64,000 nt of DNA from a virus (IMGVR_UViG_3300044644_001125:147623-211622); one strand, 5' to 3'. Shown: positions 40,315 to 49,729, counted from the first letter of the stretch. Notes: generated from the sequence alone by a model not told the origin. Numbers and translations are program-made.

Positions 40315-41112
40315 ATGAAAACAACTGATATCTTTAAAATCAACCGAGCATCGCATCGTCTAAATGAATCGATGGAGAAAACCTTTGGTCGTAAGTTAAA
40401 CTTAGAAAGTTTTGACTTACCAAAGTTAGAAGATGCCCGTAACAAATTACGCACACAGTTAAGCCAAGAACGTGGTAATGCTGGCTTCAACGAAAATTTA
40501 AACAATGATGCTTATATCCAAGCACAATGGATGCTAGATTCGATCAATTCTGAAATCTTACAGCGAGAAGAAGCAGGTCTTGATATTGTAGAAACTTCAA
40601 CACAAGGTGGTCAAGTGAGAAAATTAAGAGAAGGTGAAATCCAACAAGCAAGTGCGATTGTAACTGCTAAAACTATGGTTGACCGTGTAGGTCGTTGGAT
40701 TGAAGAATTATCTGGTATGGAAAACGATACATTGTTAACATTAGGCGATTCTATCAGAGACGAAATGAGTCAAGAACAAGCTAAACAGTTTATCTCAACG
40801 GTTGCACCTGCTATTCAAACAGCATTGACTTCATTAAAAGATACTCGTGAAGTATTAGCTTCTGGTGTTCGTCAGCTAACAGGTGAAGAACAAAGTGCTG
40901 AAATGTTGGGTGGTCGTGTACCAGGGGAACCTGAACCAGAAATGGGTATGCCTGGTGAAGAACCAATGGAACCAGTTGCACCAGATATGATGAACCCAGA
41001 TGATGAATTCGCAGTAGCTGAACCTGCTGCTGGTGGTTTTGAAGCTGCTGGTCGTGAAAAACGTGAAAGTATTAACTTCCACAATCGCGTTATGAAAGTA
41101 TTGGCTGGCTAG
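40315..41112 (+). CDS. probable prohead-core or internal head protein
   Basis: 265 residues, mostly charged helix, then an acidic Pro/Gly/Met-rich tail (EPEPEMGMPGEEPMEPVAPD). That combination is typical of scaffold or core proteins. I cannot assign a T4 homologue. Confidence 0.6.
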   Translation: MKTTDIFKINRASHRLNESMEKTFGRKLNLESFDLPKLEDARNKLRTQLSQERGNAGFNENLNNDAYIQAQWMLDSINSEILQREEAGLDIVETSTQGGQVRKLREGEIQQASAIVTAKTMVDRVGRWIEELSGMENDTLLTLGDSIRDEMSQEQAKQFISTVAPAIQTALTSLKDTREVLASGVRQLTGEEQSAEMLGGRVPGEPEPEMGMPGEEPMEPVAPDMMNPDDEFAVAEPAAGGFEAAGREKRESINFHNRVMKVLAG

Positions 41113-41114
41113 TT

Positions 41115-41402
41115 ATGAGATTCTCTGATTTAGATGAGAATTTTGTATTAGCAGAACTCGGTACATCACCAACAATGATTGGCCAGACGGTGTCTGGCCA
41201 ATCTGTTGCACCTCAAGGTGGTGTTAAGACTGCTGCTCCAGTTAATCAAGTAAGTCCGCAACAACAAGCGGCTATTATAGTTAAACAGAAGCAAGACCAA
41301 CGTACCCAATTACAGAATCAATTGAAACAGGCTCGTGATGCAGTTACGGCTGCTCAAAAGCAAGTTACTGATATTCAAAACCAACTGAGTAAACTAGGAT
41401 GA
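41115..41402 (+). CDS. probable head-associated protein
   Basis: 95 residues. MRFSDLDENFVLAELG at the start is similar in style to capsid-targeting peptides; the C-terminal half is a coiled coil (QNQLKQARDAVTAAQKQVTD). Two bases after the preceding stop and overlapping the next gene by four. Confidence 0.55.
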   Translation: MRFSDLDENFVLAELGTSPTMIGQTVSGQSVAPQGGVKTAAPVNQVSPQQQAAIIVKQKQDQRTQLQNQLKQARDAVTAAQKQVTDIQNQLSKLG

Positions 41403-41785
41403 GATTTTACGAATTTAGTGGGGTTGATACTGGTATTGACCAATTTGCAGCATTACTTCATAACTTGGCTGGTAGAGCAGCTAGTGCTAAAAAACCATTG
41501 AAGATGAACTGGCAATCAGTTAGTCAACTAGGTAATAGCATTGGTATGGATTTGGTTAATTATGATACGTTTAAATCAATGTATGATAATGATGCTGCTA
41601 TCCAATCTATCACCAAAGACTTTGATAGGCAATATCTTGAATTAAAAGTTGCTGGTGTTTCTGACCAAGATGAAACTGATGCCAATGCACCACCTAGTCA
41701 AAGTGTAGATGATATTGCTGCTGGTGCTGCTGAAAAGCAAATGGCACAATCTGAGAAAACTCCACCTGCTCCAAAATTAGCTTGA
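41399..41785 (+). CDS. probable head-associated protein
   Basis: 128 residues. MRFYEFSGVDTGIDQF, then a helical body and an Ala/Pro-rich acidic tail. Grouped with the two previous genes as possible core proteins. Confidence 0.55.
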   Translation: MRFYEFSGVDTGIDQFAALLHNLAGRAASAKKPLKMNWQSVSQLGNSIGMDLVNYDTFKSMYDNDAAIQSITKDFDRQYLELKVAGVSDQDETDANAPPSQSVDDIAAGAAEKQMAQSEKTPPAPKLA

Positions 41786-41816
41786 CATTCTGATGTATTC
41801 ATGGGAAAATTGACCC

Positions 41817-42515
41817 ATGAATACATTAAATCCCCCTCGTATTATTGAACGTTATCAATATAAATCATGTGAGCAAATTAACGATCTGGCTACAGGTAAA
41901 AGAAAGTACCTAACACCAGATGGTGAATACTTACCTTCAGTAACTACCATTCTTTCGTCTACCAAAGATCAGACACACTTAGACCAATGGCGTGAACGCG
42001 TTGGCCATGAAAAAGCCAAGCAAATAACAAAAGATGCCGCTAATCTTGGTACTGCCATGCATAATAACTTAGAGAACTTTGTTTTCGGTAAACCAAGACA
42101 ACAAGGTAGCAACTTAATTCACCAGAAAGCCAATCAGATGGCTAATGTTATTATTGAACATGGACTATCTAAAGTTTCTGAAATCTGGGCTATCGAACAA
42201 AGTCTTTACTACCCAGGCTTATACTCCGGTACTACCGATGGTATTGGTGTATATGAAGGTAAACCAGTTATTTTCGATTACAAACAAACCAACAAACCCA
42301 AGAAAGAGGAATGGGTTCAAGATTACTATCTACAGTTAGTTTCTTATGCAATGGCTCACAACGAAGTCTATGGTACTGATATCAAAGAAGGCGTTATCTT
42401 TATGTGTTCACAAGCATTCGAGTTCCAAAAGTTTGAATTAACTAGGGATAAGTTCCAGCATTATCAGAATATTTGGATGGATAGAATTGAGCAACATTAC
42501 CTAAAATTTGCTTAA
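41817..42515 (+). CDS. PD-(D/E)XK nuclease, RecB/Cas4-like
   Basis: 232 residues. The nuclease core is GTTDGIGVYEGKPVIFDYKQ followed by TNKPK (D, then D-x-K), with an upstream LGTAMHNNLENF and a QLVSYAMAHNEVYG helix after the core as in RecB-family enzymes. Probably a phage exonuclease for DNA processing or recombination. Confidence 0.85.
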   Translation: MNTLNPPRIIERYQYKSCEQINDLATGKRKYLTPDGEYLPSVTTILSSTKDQTHLDQWRERVGHEKAKQITKDAANLGTAMHNNLENFVFGKPRQQGSNLIHQKANQMANVIIEHGLSKVSEIWAIEQSLYYPGLYSGTTDGIGVYEGKPVIFDYKQTNKPKKEEWVQDYYLQLVSYAMAHNEVYGTDIKEGVIFMCSQAFEFQKFELTRDKFQHYQNIWMDRIEQHYLKFA

Positions 42516-42531
42516 AATCGCCTAAATACTA

Positions 42532-42540
42532 GATATTAGG
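42532..42540 (+). promoter_or_regulatory. late-promoter-like motif (CTAAATACT)
   Basis: Nine bases before the GTG start of the tailspike gene. Confidence 0.55.
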
Positions 42541-42548
42541 AGAAACTC

Positions 42549-44072
42549 GTGTCGGTAATTCAAATTAGTCGAATACAACAACGTCGTGGTAAAAAGAATT
42601 CAACCAGTGGAGTTCCACAATTGAGTTCTGCTGAACTTGCGTGGGCGGTTGATACACAAGAACTTTACATCGGTAACGGTAGTGTTGCTGAAGGCGCACC
42701 ATACGTCGGTAATACACGAATCCTTACCGAACATGAAAACATATTACTATACGCATCTGGTTATTCATTTGCACACGGTGATGATTCTATAGATTACACT
42801 ACAACAGCAACCCGTACTATACAAAGTAAACTAGATGAGTATGTTTCAGTATTAGATTTCGGTGCAGTCGGTGATAATCTTACTGATAATACCGCAGCGT
42901 TCCAAGCGGCATTAGACCAACTATTCAAAAATACCGATACTACTAAGTACAAAGTTTTAGTAGTACCGAATGGCACTTACAAGTTTTTAAATGACTTGCA
43001 TATCCCTAGCAATGCCATTATTCGTGGTGAAACTAGAAATGCAACGTTGAACATTGGTACATCTACTATTAACGTTATTTCTGGTTTAGAAGCCAGACCT
43101 ATCAATATTGAGTTGTCAAATTTAACCATTCAACGTACCACTGGTCAATTAGATTTAACTAGTTCTAAAGCAGTAAAAGTAGAAAATGTTAAATTTGTTG
43201 GTGATTATACCCTAGATACTGATATAATCGATCCATTATCTGAGTATGCAGCTGTCATTTGGCAAAATGAATTTATTGCAAATGCTACCACTGATTTAAC
43301 TTTTGAAAAATGTGAGTTTGATTCTGTTAGTATCGCGGTTAGATGCACACAACTAGGTGCATTTAGAACCGATGTTATTTTTGATAATTGTGTATTCGCA
43401 ACAAACTTCAATAGTATCGAAATCGATGGATACACCAAACAAGAAAATGCGTGGCTAATCACTGATTGCAAATTCAATGAAGTATTCAATAATGCGTTCT
43501 ATTCTAATTACGGTTCAGGAACCGTTATTCAGAACTCGTCATTTAAGGTTTGTGGTAATGGAGTTAATAATGCAGCATACCCATTGGTCCCAGTGATTTA
43601 CTTCGGCGAAAAGATAAACAATATCGCAGTTGGGTGTAGATGCGATAGACAACAAGCAATTAGTAATACCGTGTCGTCTGATACATTAGCTATTGCTACC
43701 GCAGTAAATGCCAATCTAGCTGAATTTGTTGAGTATAATAGTCATGATATCGTAACTACAAATAGTAACGTATTAACTGTATTCTCAACAAAAAATCGTT
43801 ATATTAAGATTAATTACACGCTAACGTTGGGTAGTTATACCAGAACTGGGGTGTTAACGATATCAGTTGATGATTTGTACACCGATGCATCAATTAGTGA
43901 TCAATACGAATACTCTGCTGGCTCAGATGCCATTCTTGGATTTGAATTTGCTGCAGTTATAAAAGACAATGATGCTAATTCAATAAATGATACTATTGCA
44001 TTACTTTACAGTAATCCACCAGCTACAGGTGATGCTGGTACAATCACATATTCCGTATCTTACGGCGTTTAA
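42549..44072 (+). CDS. beta-helix tailspike protein (pectate-lyase-3 type)
   Basis: 507 residues, starting at GTG with AGGAG upstream. The N-terminus has an Mtd-N-like module (QRRGKKNSTSGVPQLSSAEL ... ELYIGNGS). Residues 95-120 carry VLDFGAVGDNLTDNTAAFQA, the entry motif of the pectate-lyase-3 right-handed beta-helix. Such spikes bind or cleave surface polysaccharide. Confidence 0.85.
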   Translation: MSVIQISRIQQRRGKKNSTSGVPQLSSAELAWAVDTQELYIGNGSVAEGAPYVGNTRILTEHENILLYASGYSFAHGDDSIDYTTTATRTIQSKLDEYVSVLDFGAVGDNLTDNTAAFQAALDQLFKNTDTTKYKVLVVPNGTYKFLNDLHIPSNAIIRGETRNATLNIGTSTINVISGLEARPINIELSNLTIQRTTGQLDLTSSKAVKVENVKFVGDYTLDTDIIDPLSEYAAVIWQNEFIANATTDLTFEKCEFDSVSIAVRCTQLGAFRTDVIFDNCVFATNFNSIEIDGYTKQENAWLITDCKFNEVFNNAFYSNYGSGTVIQNSSFKVCGNGVNNAAYPLVPVIYFGEKINNIAVGCRCDRQQAISNTVSSDTLAIATAVNANLAEFVEYNSHDIVTTNSNVLTVFSTKNRYIKINYTLTLGSYTRTGVLTISVDDLYTDASISDQYEYSAGSDAILGFEFAAVIKDNDANSINDTIALLYSNPPATGDAGTITYSVSYGV

Positions 44073-44100
44073 AACAATAACAAATCTTCAAAAACTAACC

Positions 44101-44127
44101 GGGGTGCAATTAGCACCCTTTTCTTTC
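44101..44127 (+). terminator. intrinsic terminator
   Basis: GGGTGC/GCACCC stem followed by TTTTCTTT. Confidence 0.85.
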
Positions 44128-44185
44128 AACCGTTGCATGATTGCGAGTTTAGTGCTAGAATGCCAAAATCTAGTGAAAATCTAGC

Positions 44186-44193
44186 CTAAATAT
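44186..44193 (+). promoter_or_regulatory. late-promoter-like motif (CTAAATAT)
   Basis: 24 bases before nrdB, unexpected for a metabolic gene. Confidence 0.5.
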
Positions 44194-44216
44194 CATACAA
44201 TCAATAAGAGGCACGC

Positions 44217-45209
44217 ATGGCAATCAGAATATTAACTGAAAAATCGACATACACTGTCGATTATCCTACTGCAATTGAGTTTGCAGAACAACAAGCCGAA
44301 GTCTTTTGGCTACCAGGTGAAATCGAGGTCGAAAAAGACCTGCATGATATGAAAACAACCTTCACCGAATCAGAATATCATGGAGTTATCTCAACTCTAA
44401 AATTGTTTACAATATATGAGCTATCAGTTGGTAATGATTACTGGCAGAACTATGTTTCTAAAGTATTCCCGAGACCAGACATCCAAAGAATGGCTGCTAC
44501 CTTTTCATTTATGGAATTAGGGGTTCATGCACCATTCTACAACAAAATTAACGAAGTACTTGGTTTAGATACCGATGAGTTTTACAGTGATTATATGAAC
44601 GACGAAGTTCTTAAAAATCGCATGGCTTGGATTGGTAAACGTACCGAAAAACGTGATACAGTTTATGATATCTTAAAGTCAGTTGGTATCTTCTCTATGA
44701 TTGAAGGTGCTATTCTATACAGTTCATTTGCTTTCTTAAAGCATTTCAATAGTGTAGGTAAAAATAAGCTCAGTGCCATAAACTCCGGAATCAACTTCTC
44801 GGCTATCGATGAAACTTTGCACAGTCAAGCAGGTGCTTGGTTATTCAGAACATTGTTATCAGAGGCTATCGCTGACAATGCGTTAACTGAAGAAGAATTA
44901 AAAAGTCTAAAAGATGATTTAGTCGAAACAGCCAACTTGATTCTTGAGCATGAAACTGTTATTATTAATAAGATATTCGAAAAAGGTCCAATCCGTGGTA
45001 TTACGGATAAGCAGTTGATTCATTTTGTTGAATCAAGATTGGATACTTGTTTGAAAAACTTGGGTTACAAAGCTATCTTTAAACCCACGTACAACCCTAT
45101 CGAAGAATGGTTCATGAAAGATTTGAATTCGAGTGTTCTACACGATTTCTTTTCAAGTACTGGATCGGATTATACACGCGCTTGGATTGAAGGACGTTTC
45201 ACATGGTAA
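44217..45209 (+). CDS. nrdB: ribonucleotide reductase class I, small subunit
   Basis: 330 residues. Metal ligands and radical site are E68 (TIYELS), E100 and H104 with Tyr108 (MELGVHAPFY), then Glu in SMIEGAIL and Glu/His in AIDETLHSQ. It generates the radical used by NrdA. AGAGG precedes ATG. The last seven bases overlap nrdA. Confidence 0.94.
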   Translation: MAIRILTEKSTYTVDYPTAIEFAEQQAEVFWLPGEIEVEKDLHDMKTTFTESEYHGVISTLKLFTIYELSVGNDYWQNYVSKVFPRPDIQRMAATFSFMELGVHAPFYNKINEVLGLDTDEFYSDYMNDEVLKNRMAWIGKRTEKRDTVYDILKSVGIFSMIEGAILYSSFAFLKHFNSVGKNKLSAINSGINFSAIDETLHSQAGAWLFRTLLSEAIADNALTEEELKSLKDDLVETANLILEHETVIINKIFEKGPIRGITDKQLIHFVESRLDTCLKNLGYKAIFKPTYNPIEEWFMKDLNSSVLHDFFSSTGSDYTRAWIEGRFTW

Positions 45210-47779
45210 AAAAAGAACAATCAATTTATGCTGAATTAGGCGAGGAACGTAAACGCCTACAAGAAGAAGGTAAACTGCCTGAATGGGTAACCACACCAGC
45301 ATGGCAAATGCTAAAAGAAAATTACCTATCTGAGAAGTACCCTGATTTATACTCGGTTTATCATCGAGTAGCCGATCATGCTGCAAAGTATACAAATAAT
45401 CAAGAAGAATGGAGTGCCAAGTTCTTTGAATTGCTTTGGAATGGTTGGTTAGCTGCTTCAACTCCAGTTCTATCTAATATGGGTACTGGTATTGGTTGTG
45501 CAGTGTCTTGTTCTGGTGGTTATATCAATGATAGCGTATATGACTTTTATGATGCACAAAAAGAAGCCGCAGTTCTGTCTAAAAATGGATTTGGTACTTC
45601 TGGTTACTTAGGTGCTATCAGACCACGCGGTTCTAAAATTGCAGGTATGAAAGGTGCTGCATCTGGTGTATTGCCAGTATTCAAAGACTTTGTACAGCTA
45701 TCACGTGATATCAGCCAAGGTAGCCAACGAAGAGGTGCTTGGGCTGGTTATATCGAAATCGATCATGGTGATTTCCATGAATTAGTTAATTACATTGGTA
45801 AAAACCCAGACGATGCTAATATTGGTTGGAATGTAACTGATGCGTTTATTGCTAGATTAGATGCTGGTGATCCTGATGCAATTGAACGCTATCAAAAAGC
45901 ACTTAAATTGAAAATGATTACAGGTAAAGGTTACTTTTTCTTTGTTGATAAAGTAAACCGCCAAGCACCTCAGATGTTTAAAGACAAAGGATTGGAGATT
46001 AAAGCATCTAATCTCTGCTTAACTGGTGATACATTAATCAAAATCAAGATTGCTGATGCTATTAACAGTATTAAGTTAGAAGACTTTGTTCAATACTACA
46101 CCGCCGATTCTACAGTGCAAGTACAAACTTACTTAGATGGTAATGTCCATTGGTCATCAGTTAGTGCTGCTGCTCAAACTGCGATTGTTACTGAGTTGTA
46201 TGAAATTTCAACAAAAGATAGTATGATTAAATGTACTAGTAATCACAAAATCTTTACGGTTAACCGTGGTTATGTAGAAGCTAAGGACTTAACGGAAACC
46301 GATTATCTTTTAGCGAGTAACGGTGAAGTTGCTAGTATTACAGTTAATATTATTGAAGTTGAAGAAACTCCAGTATATGACATCACGGTACCAGAAACAG
46401 AATGCTTCTTTGCCAATGATCTTTTAGTACACAACTGCTCAGAAATTGCATTATTTTCAGACGAAGACCATACATTCTCATGTGTATTATCTTCAATGAA
46501 TGCGTCACTTTACGATGAGTGGAAAGATACTGACGCAGTGTTTAATGCAACTGTTTTCTTAGACTGTGTTAACCAAGATTTAATTGAAATTGGTAAAACA
46601 AAACGTGGTATGGAAAAAGTTGTTCGATTTGCTGAGAAAAGCCGTGCATTAGGTTTAGGTATGCTTGGTTTCCATACTTATCTACAAGATAACATGATCG
46701 CATTTGATTCAATGGAAGCCTATTACAAGAATACTGAAATCTTTAAGCATTTACATGATGAATCTAAAAGAGCATCTGAGTGGATGGCTTCAGCATTTGG
46801 AGAACCTGAATGGTGTGAAGGTTACGGTGTTAGAAACGTAACGAGAATCGCGATTGCGCCGAATATGTGTGTAACAGCGGATACTAAGATTGTTCTAGGT
46901 GACCAATCAGTTGTTGATTATGCTACCTTGATTGGTAAAATGGGTCTTGATTATGATGCTATACGAGCAACAAATGATAAACAATGGCATTCTGCCGTTA
47001 CTCCAGTAGTAGTTGCAACTCCTGAAGGTACTAAAACTGTTGATAAAATCTGGTATAACGGTATTGAAACTGTTTATATGGTAACTTTCACGAAAGGCGA
47101 TGAATACTATTCAATTACCTGTACGGAAAAACATAAGTTTAGACGTATCGATGGTGAATGGATTGAAGCACATGATTTAGTTAAAGGTGAGCAGTTTGAC
47201 AATGGTTGGACTTTTGAAGTTATTGAAGAAATGCCGCTACAAGAAGCGACTTTTGACATCGAAGTTCCAGACGAGCACTGTTATCTTTTAGAATCAGGTA
47301 TTGTTAGTCATAACTCGTCTTCATTAATTTGTGGTTCTGTATCACAAGGTATTGAGCCAATCTACAAAAACGCATACGTGCAAAACACGGCTGCTGGTAA
47401 GATTGATCGAGTTAACCCAACTTTATTACGATTAATGAAAGAAAAAGGTGTTTATTCTGATAAGATCGTTAAAGATATTATTGATAATCACGGTTCAGTA
47501 CAACACGTTGACTGGCTAACAGATGATGAAAAAGCTGTATTTAAAACAGCATTTGAAATTCCACAAACCCAGATCATTCGATTGGCTTCTGCTAGACAAC
47601 GGTTTATTGACCAAGCACAAAGTATTAACTTATTCTTTAGTGCTGAAGAAGATGAAGAATACATTAGTGAAGTTCATAAAATGGCATTCAAAGATCCGTA
47701 TGTTAAATCACTGTATTACATTAGATCTGAGAATGGTGTTGATGTAAACAAATCAGCATGCGTTGCATGTGAAGGCTAA
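45203..47779 (+). CDS. nrdA: ribonucleotide reductase class I, large subunit, with two inteins
   Basis: 858 residues before splicing, 569 after. Extein motifs are ATPVL-like (AASTPVLSNMGTG), CAVSCSGG, NLC (split by intein 1) and SEIALFSDE, FSCVLSSMN, IAPNM/SSSLICGSVSQGIEP (split by intein 2), and a C-terminal SACVACEG with the reducing cysteines. There is no ATP-cone at the N-terminus. The enzyme makes deoxynucleotides for phage DNA synthesis. Confidence 0.94.
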   Translation: MVKKEQSIYAELGEERKRLQEEGKLPEWVTTPAWQMLKENYLSEKYPDLYSVYHRVADHAAKYTNNQEEWSAKFFELLWNGWLAASTPVLSNMGTGIGCAVSCSGGYINDSVYDFYDAQKEAAVLSKNGFGTSGYLGAIRPRGSKIAGMKGAASGVLPVFKDFVQLSRDISQGSQRRGAWAGYIEIDHGDFHELVNYIGKNPDDANIGWNVTDAFIARLDAGDPDAIERYQKALKLKMITGKGYFFFVDKVNRQAPQMFKDKGLEIKASNLCLTGDTLIKIKIADAINSIKLEDFVQYYTADSTVQVQTYLDGNVHWSSVSAAAQTAIVTELYEISTKDSMIKCTSNHKIFTVNRGYVEAKDLTETDYLLASNGEVASITVNIIEVEETPVYDITVPETECFFANDLLVHNCSEIALFSDEDHTFSCVLSSMNASLYDEWKDTDAVFNATVFLDCVNQDLIEIGKTKRGMEKVVRFAEKSRALGLGMLGFHTYLQDNMIAFDSMEAYYKNTEIFKHLHDESKRASEWMASAFGEPEWCEGYGVRNVTRIAIAPNMCVTADTKIVLGDQSVVDYATLIGKMGLDYDAIRATNDKQWHSAVTPVVVATPEGTKTVDKIWYNGIETVYMVTFTKGDEYYSITCTEKHKFRRIDGEWIEAHDLVKGEQFDNGWTFEVIEEMPLQEATFDIEVPDEHCYLLESGIVSHNSSSLICGSVSQGIEPIYKNAYVQNTAAGKIDRVNPTLLRLMKEKGVYSDKIVKDIIDNHGSVQHVDWLTDDEKAVFKTAFEIPQTQIIRLASARQRFIDQAQSINLFFSAEEDEEYISEVHKMAFKDPYVKSLYYIRSENGVDVNKSACVACEG
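46016..46435 (+). other. mini-intein 1 in NrdA
   Basis: 140 residues (272-411). It starts Cys (CLTGDTLIKI), has a TSNHKIF block B and ends YDITVPETECFFAND...LVHN before Cys+1. It sits between Leu and the catalytic Cys equivalent to E. coli C439 (NLC). No homing endonuclease domain is present. Confidence 0.9.
46868..47314 (+). other. mini-intein 2 in NrdA
   Basis: 149 residues (556-704). It starts Cys (CVTADTKIVL), has TCTEKHKF as block B and ends FDIEVPDEHCYLLE...VSHN before Ser+1. It interrupts the substrate loop APNM/SSSLICG. Sequence differs from intein 1, so they are separate acquisitions. No endonuclease domain. Confidence 0.9.
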
Positions 47780-47784
47780 ATCAC

Positions 47785-47816
47785 AAGGGTGGTAGCAATA
47801 CCACCCTTTACTTTTT
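47785..47816 (+). terminator. intrinsic terminator after nrdA
   Basis: AAGGGTGGTA/TACCACCCTT stem followed by TACTTTTT. Confidence 0.8.
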
Positions 47817-47829
47817 GAGGAGAAACCCT

Positions 47830-48045
47830 ATGACACCTGAAAACTTCTGCTACTGGCTGCAAGGTAAAGCTGAATTGCATCCAAATCCACCGACCAAAGA
47901 ACAGTGGCAAGCCATTCGAGAACATTTGGATTTAGTAATGACCAAAGTTACGCCACCTGTACAATACGATAACGTCTTTCCTAGTTTCTTTGAAGACGAC
48001 TATATCGATTTTAACAAGATCGATCCACTTACATTAACCTGTTAG
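47830..48045 (+). CDS. small conserved-looking phage protein
   Basis: 71 residues, MTPENFCYWLQGKAELHPNP then a helix EQWQAIREHLDLVM. The start style (MTPE.FCYWLQG) is one I have seen in many phages, function unknown. GAGGAG precedes 47830, so the upstream ATG at 47815 is not used. Confidence 0.68.
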   Translation: MTPENFCYWLQGKAELHPNPPTKEQWQAIREHLDLVMTKVTPPVQYDNVFPSFFEDDYIDFNKIDPLTLTC

Positions 48046-48053
48046 GAAAAACC

Positions 48054-48821
48054 ATGAGTGCAGAATCAAAAACAAACGTATCAACAGAAGTAACGGATAC
48101 CAGTGTTAGTGCATCCGCTAGTGCTGAAGCAAGTGCAGAAACATCGACTGAAACTACGGTAGGTGGTGTATCTATGGGTGCCGAGGCGTCTGCTGACGCC
48201 GAGGCCAGTGCACAAGCCGGTGCAAGTGTTGGTTTTAATGGTACCGATATCGTAGCAGAAGCCGGTGCGGGTGTTGAAGCACATGCTGATGCCCATGCAG
48301 ATGCTTCAATCGGAGATACTAGCACAGTAAAAGCTACAGTATCAGCAGATGCAAATGCTGAAGCACACGCGGGTGTTGAAGCAGAAGCCTCGATAGGTGC
48401 GCATGGTATTCAAGGTAATGCCGGTGCTTCTGCTGGTGCTAGTACAGGTGTTGGTATTGGTGCGGAAATTAGTAGTAATGGTGTAACTGCAGGTGCTACC
48501 GCTGGCGTTAGTATTGGTGCCCAAGTTGGTGCTAATATTGGTGGTGGAGTTTCACTCGATGGTAATACTGTCACACTAGATGCCGCTGGTAAAATTGCAT
48601 TACTTGCAGGGGTTGACATTGATACCCATATTTCGGTTGATACTACTCCAGTAGTTAACGTGGCAACTACAGTTGCAGCACCAGTGGTTGATGCTGGTAA
48701 AACTGTAGGAAATGCAGTAGTTAACACAGCATCTGATGTTGGTAATACAGTGGTTAATGTGGGAAATGACATCGGTCACGCGGCAAGTAATACGTTCAAG
48801 AAAATCGGCAAGTGGTTTTAG
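48054..48821 (+). CDS. Ala/Gly-rich low-complexity protein
   Basis: 255 residues. It is built of short repeats of the type AEA.A.A..GA..G (for example AEASADAEASAQAGASVG) with almost no aromatics until the end. The last residues, AASNTFKKIGKWF, form a basic amphipathic tail. It has no signal peptide. It may be virion-associated or membrane-active; I do not recognise it. Confidence 0.6.
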   Translation: MSAESKTNVSTEVTDTSVSASASAEASAETSTETTVGGVSMGAEASADAEASAQAGASVGFNGTDIVAEAGAGVEAHADAHADASIGDTSTVKATVSADANAEAHAGVEAEASIGAHGIQGNAGASAGASTGVGIGAEISSNGVTAGATAGVSIGAQVGANIGGGVSLDGNTVTLDAAGKIALLAGVDIDTHISVDTTPVVNVATTVAAPVVDAGKTVGNAVVNTASDVGNTVVNVGNDIGHAASNTFKKIGKWF

Positions 48822-48850
48822 TTGACAACAAGCCAGTTAAGTAGTACAAT
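48822..48850 (+). promoter_or_regulatory. sigma-70-like promoter
   Basis: TTGACA, 17 bases, TACAAT, beginning one base after the preceding stop; serves 48880-49726. Confidence 0.82.
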
Positions 48851-48879
48851 CTTATTTTAACTTAAATTCAAGGATTATC

Positions 48880-49176
48880 ATGCTTTTTATCAATAAAGGT
48901 TTAACAAACGGCGAAGTAGTTACTTTAAAACTTACCAGTGGTGAAGAACTTATCGGTAAGTTAGTTGAAGAAACTGATACCGCGTATAAAGTATCAAAAC
49001 CAATGGTATTAACGATGGATCCAGCTGGTGGTATTGGCATGACTCCGTACTTATTCACTGTTAGCCCAGATGCTGATGTTTCCGTGTTCAAATCAGCAAT
49101 CGCTGCTGCCATGGGATCTGCTAAGGCAATGGCAGATTCATACTTAACTGGTACCACTGGCATCGCTCTAGCATAA
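48880..49176 (+). CDS. Sm/Hfq-fold-like small protein (tentative)
   Basis: 98 residues. The first 40 (GEVVTLKLTSGEELIGKLVE, then ETDTAYKVSKPMVL) match the beta-strand pattern of an Sm1-like motif. The C-terminal half is Ala-rich. RNA binding is possible but unproven. Followed after two bases by the next gene. Confidence 0.6.
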   Translation: MLFINKGLTNGEVVTLKLTSGEELIGKLVEETDTAYKVSKPMVLTMDPAGGIGMTPYLFTVSPDADVSVFKSAIAAAMGSAKAMADSYLTGTTGIALA

Positions 49177-49178
49177 CC

Positions 49179-49427
49179 ATGAAAAATATCTCACTAGTTA
49201 CGTTAGTTGATATCGCTATGAGTATCGACGAAGAAGATCCGATTGATTTTGGTATTCTTGGTCAAACCAAAGAGTCTGCATTTGCGATGGTTGGTGCTTC
49301 AGTGCTTGAAATGTTCGATAAACGAGCATACAATGACGACGACAAGTTAATCTTACTTTCAACTATTACTAAGTTAACCGTTGAAAACATGGTTTTAAAC
49401 ATTAAACTACTAAGAGGCGAACAATGA
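49179..49427 (+). CDS. small protein of unknown function
   Basis: 82 residues, acidic and helical, no motif. Overlaps the next gene by four bases. Confidence 0.6.
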   Translation: MKNISLVTLVDIAMSIDEEDPIDFGILGQTKESAFAMVGASVLEMFDKRAYNDDDKLILLSTITKLTVENMVLNIKLLRGEQ

Positions 49428-49726
49428 AGTGTGAAAAAGGTGATCTTGCTGAAATCATTTACTCGATCAGAGATTCCAATAGAGGTAAAACGGTTTTGGT
49501 TGAAACTTACATTGGTCATTTCCAAGAAGGTGAAGAATTCAACTTTAATGGTCTAGTTTGTCAAGCACATACCACAGATCATTATTGGTGGGTTGCTGCT
49601 GATTACGGATTAAAAGGAATGTTTGGTGAATCACCAAAACTTTACATCCCAGACACATGGTTAGAACCAATTCGACCAACACTCGGTGTTACTGAAACCG
49701 AAGAAGAACTCGATTTGGTATCATAA
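49424..49726 (+). CDS. small beta-rich protein of unknown function
   Basis: 100 residues, MKCEKGDLAEIIYSIRDSNR, with HYWWVAADYGLKG and a C-terminal IPDTWLEPIRP. Resembles small SH3-like phage proteins but cannot be named. Last gene of the operon. Confidence 0.6.
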   Translation: MKCEKGDLAEIIYSIRDSNRGKTVLVETYIGHFQEGEEFNFNGLVCQAHTTDHYWWVAADYGLKGMFGESPKLYIPDTWLEPIRPTLGVTETEEELDLVS

Positions 49727-49729
49727 AAC

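Noticed and set aside
48029-48772. Long minus-strand frames opposite the Ala-rich gene
   Set aside because: They are shadows caused by the GC-rich codon repeats; no start signals.
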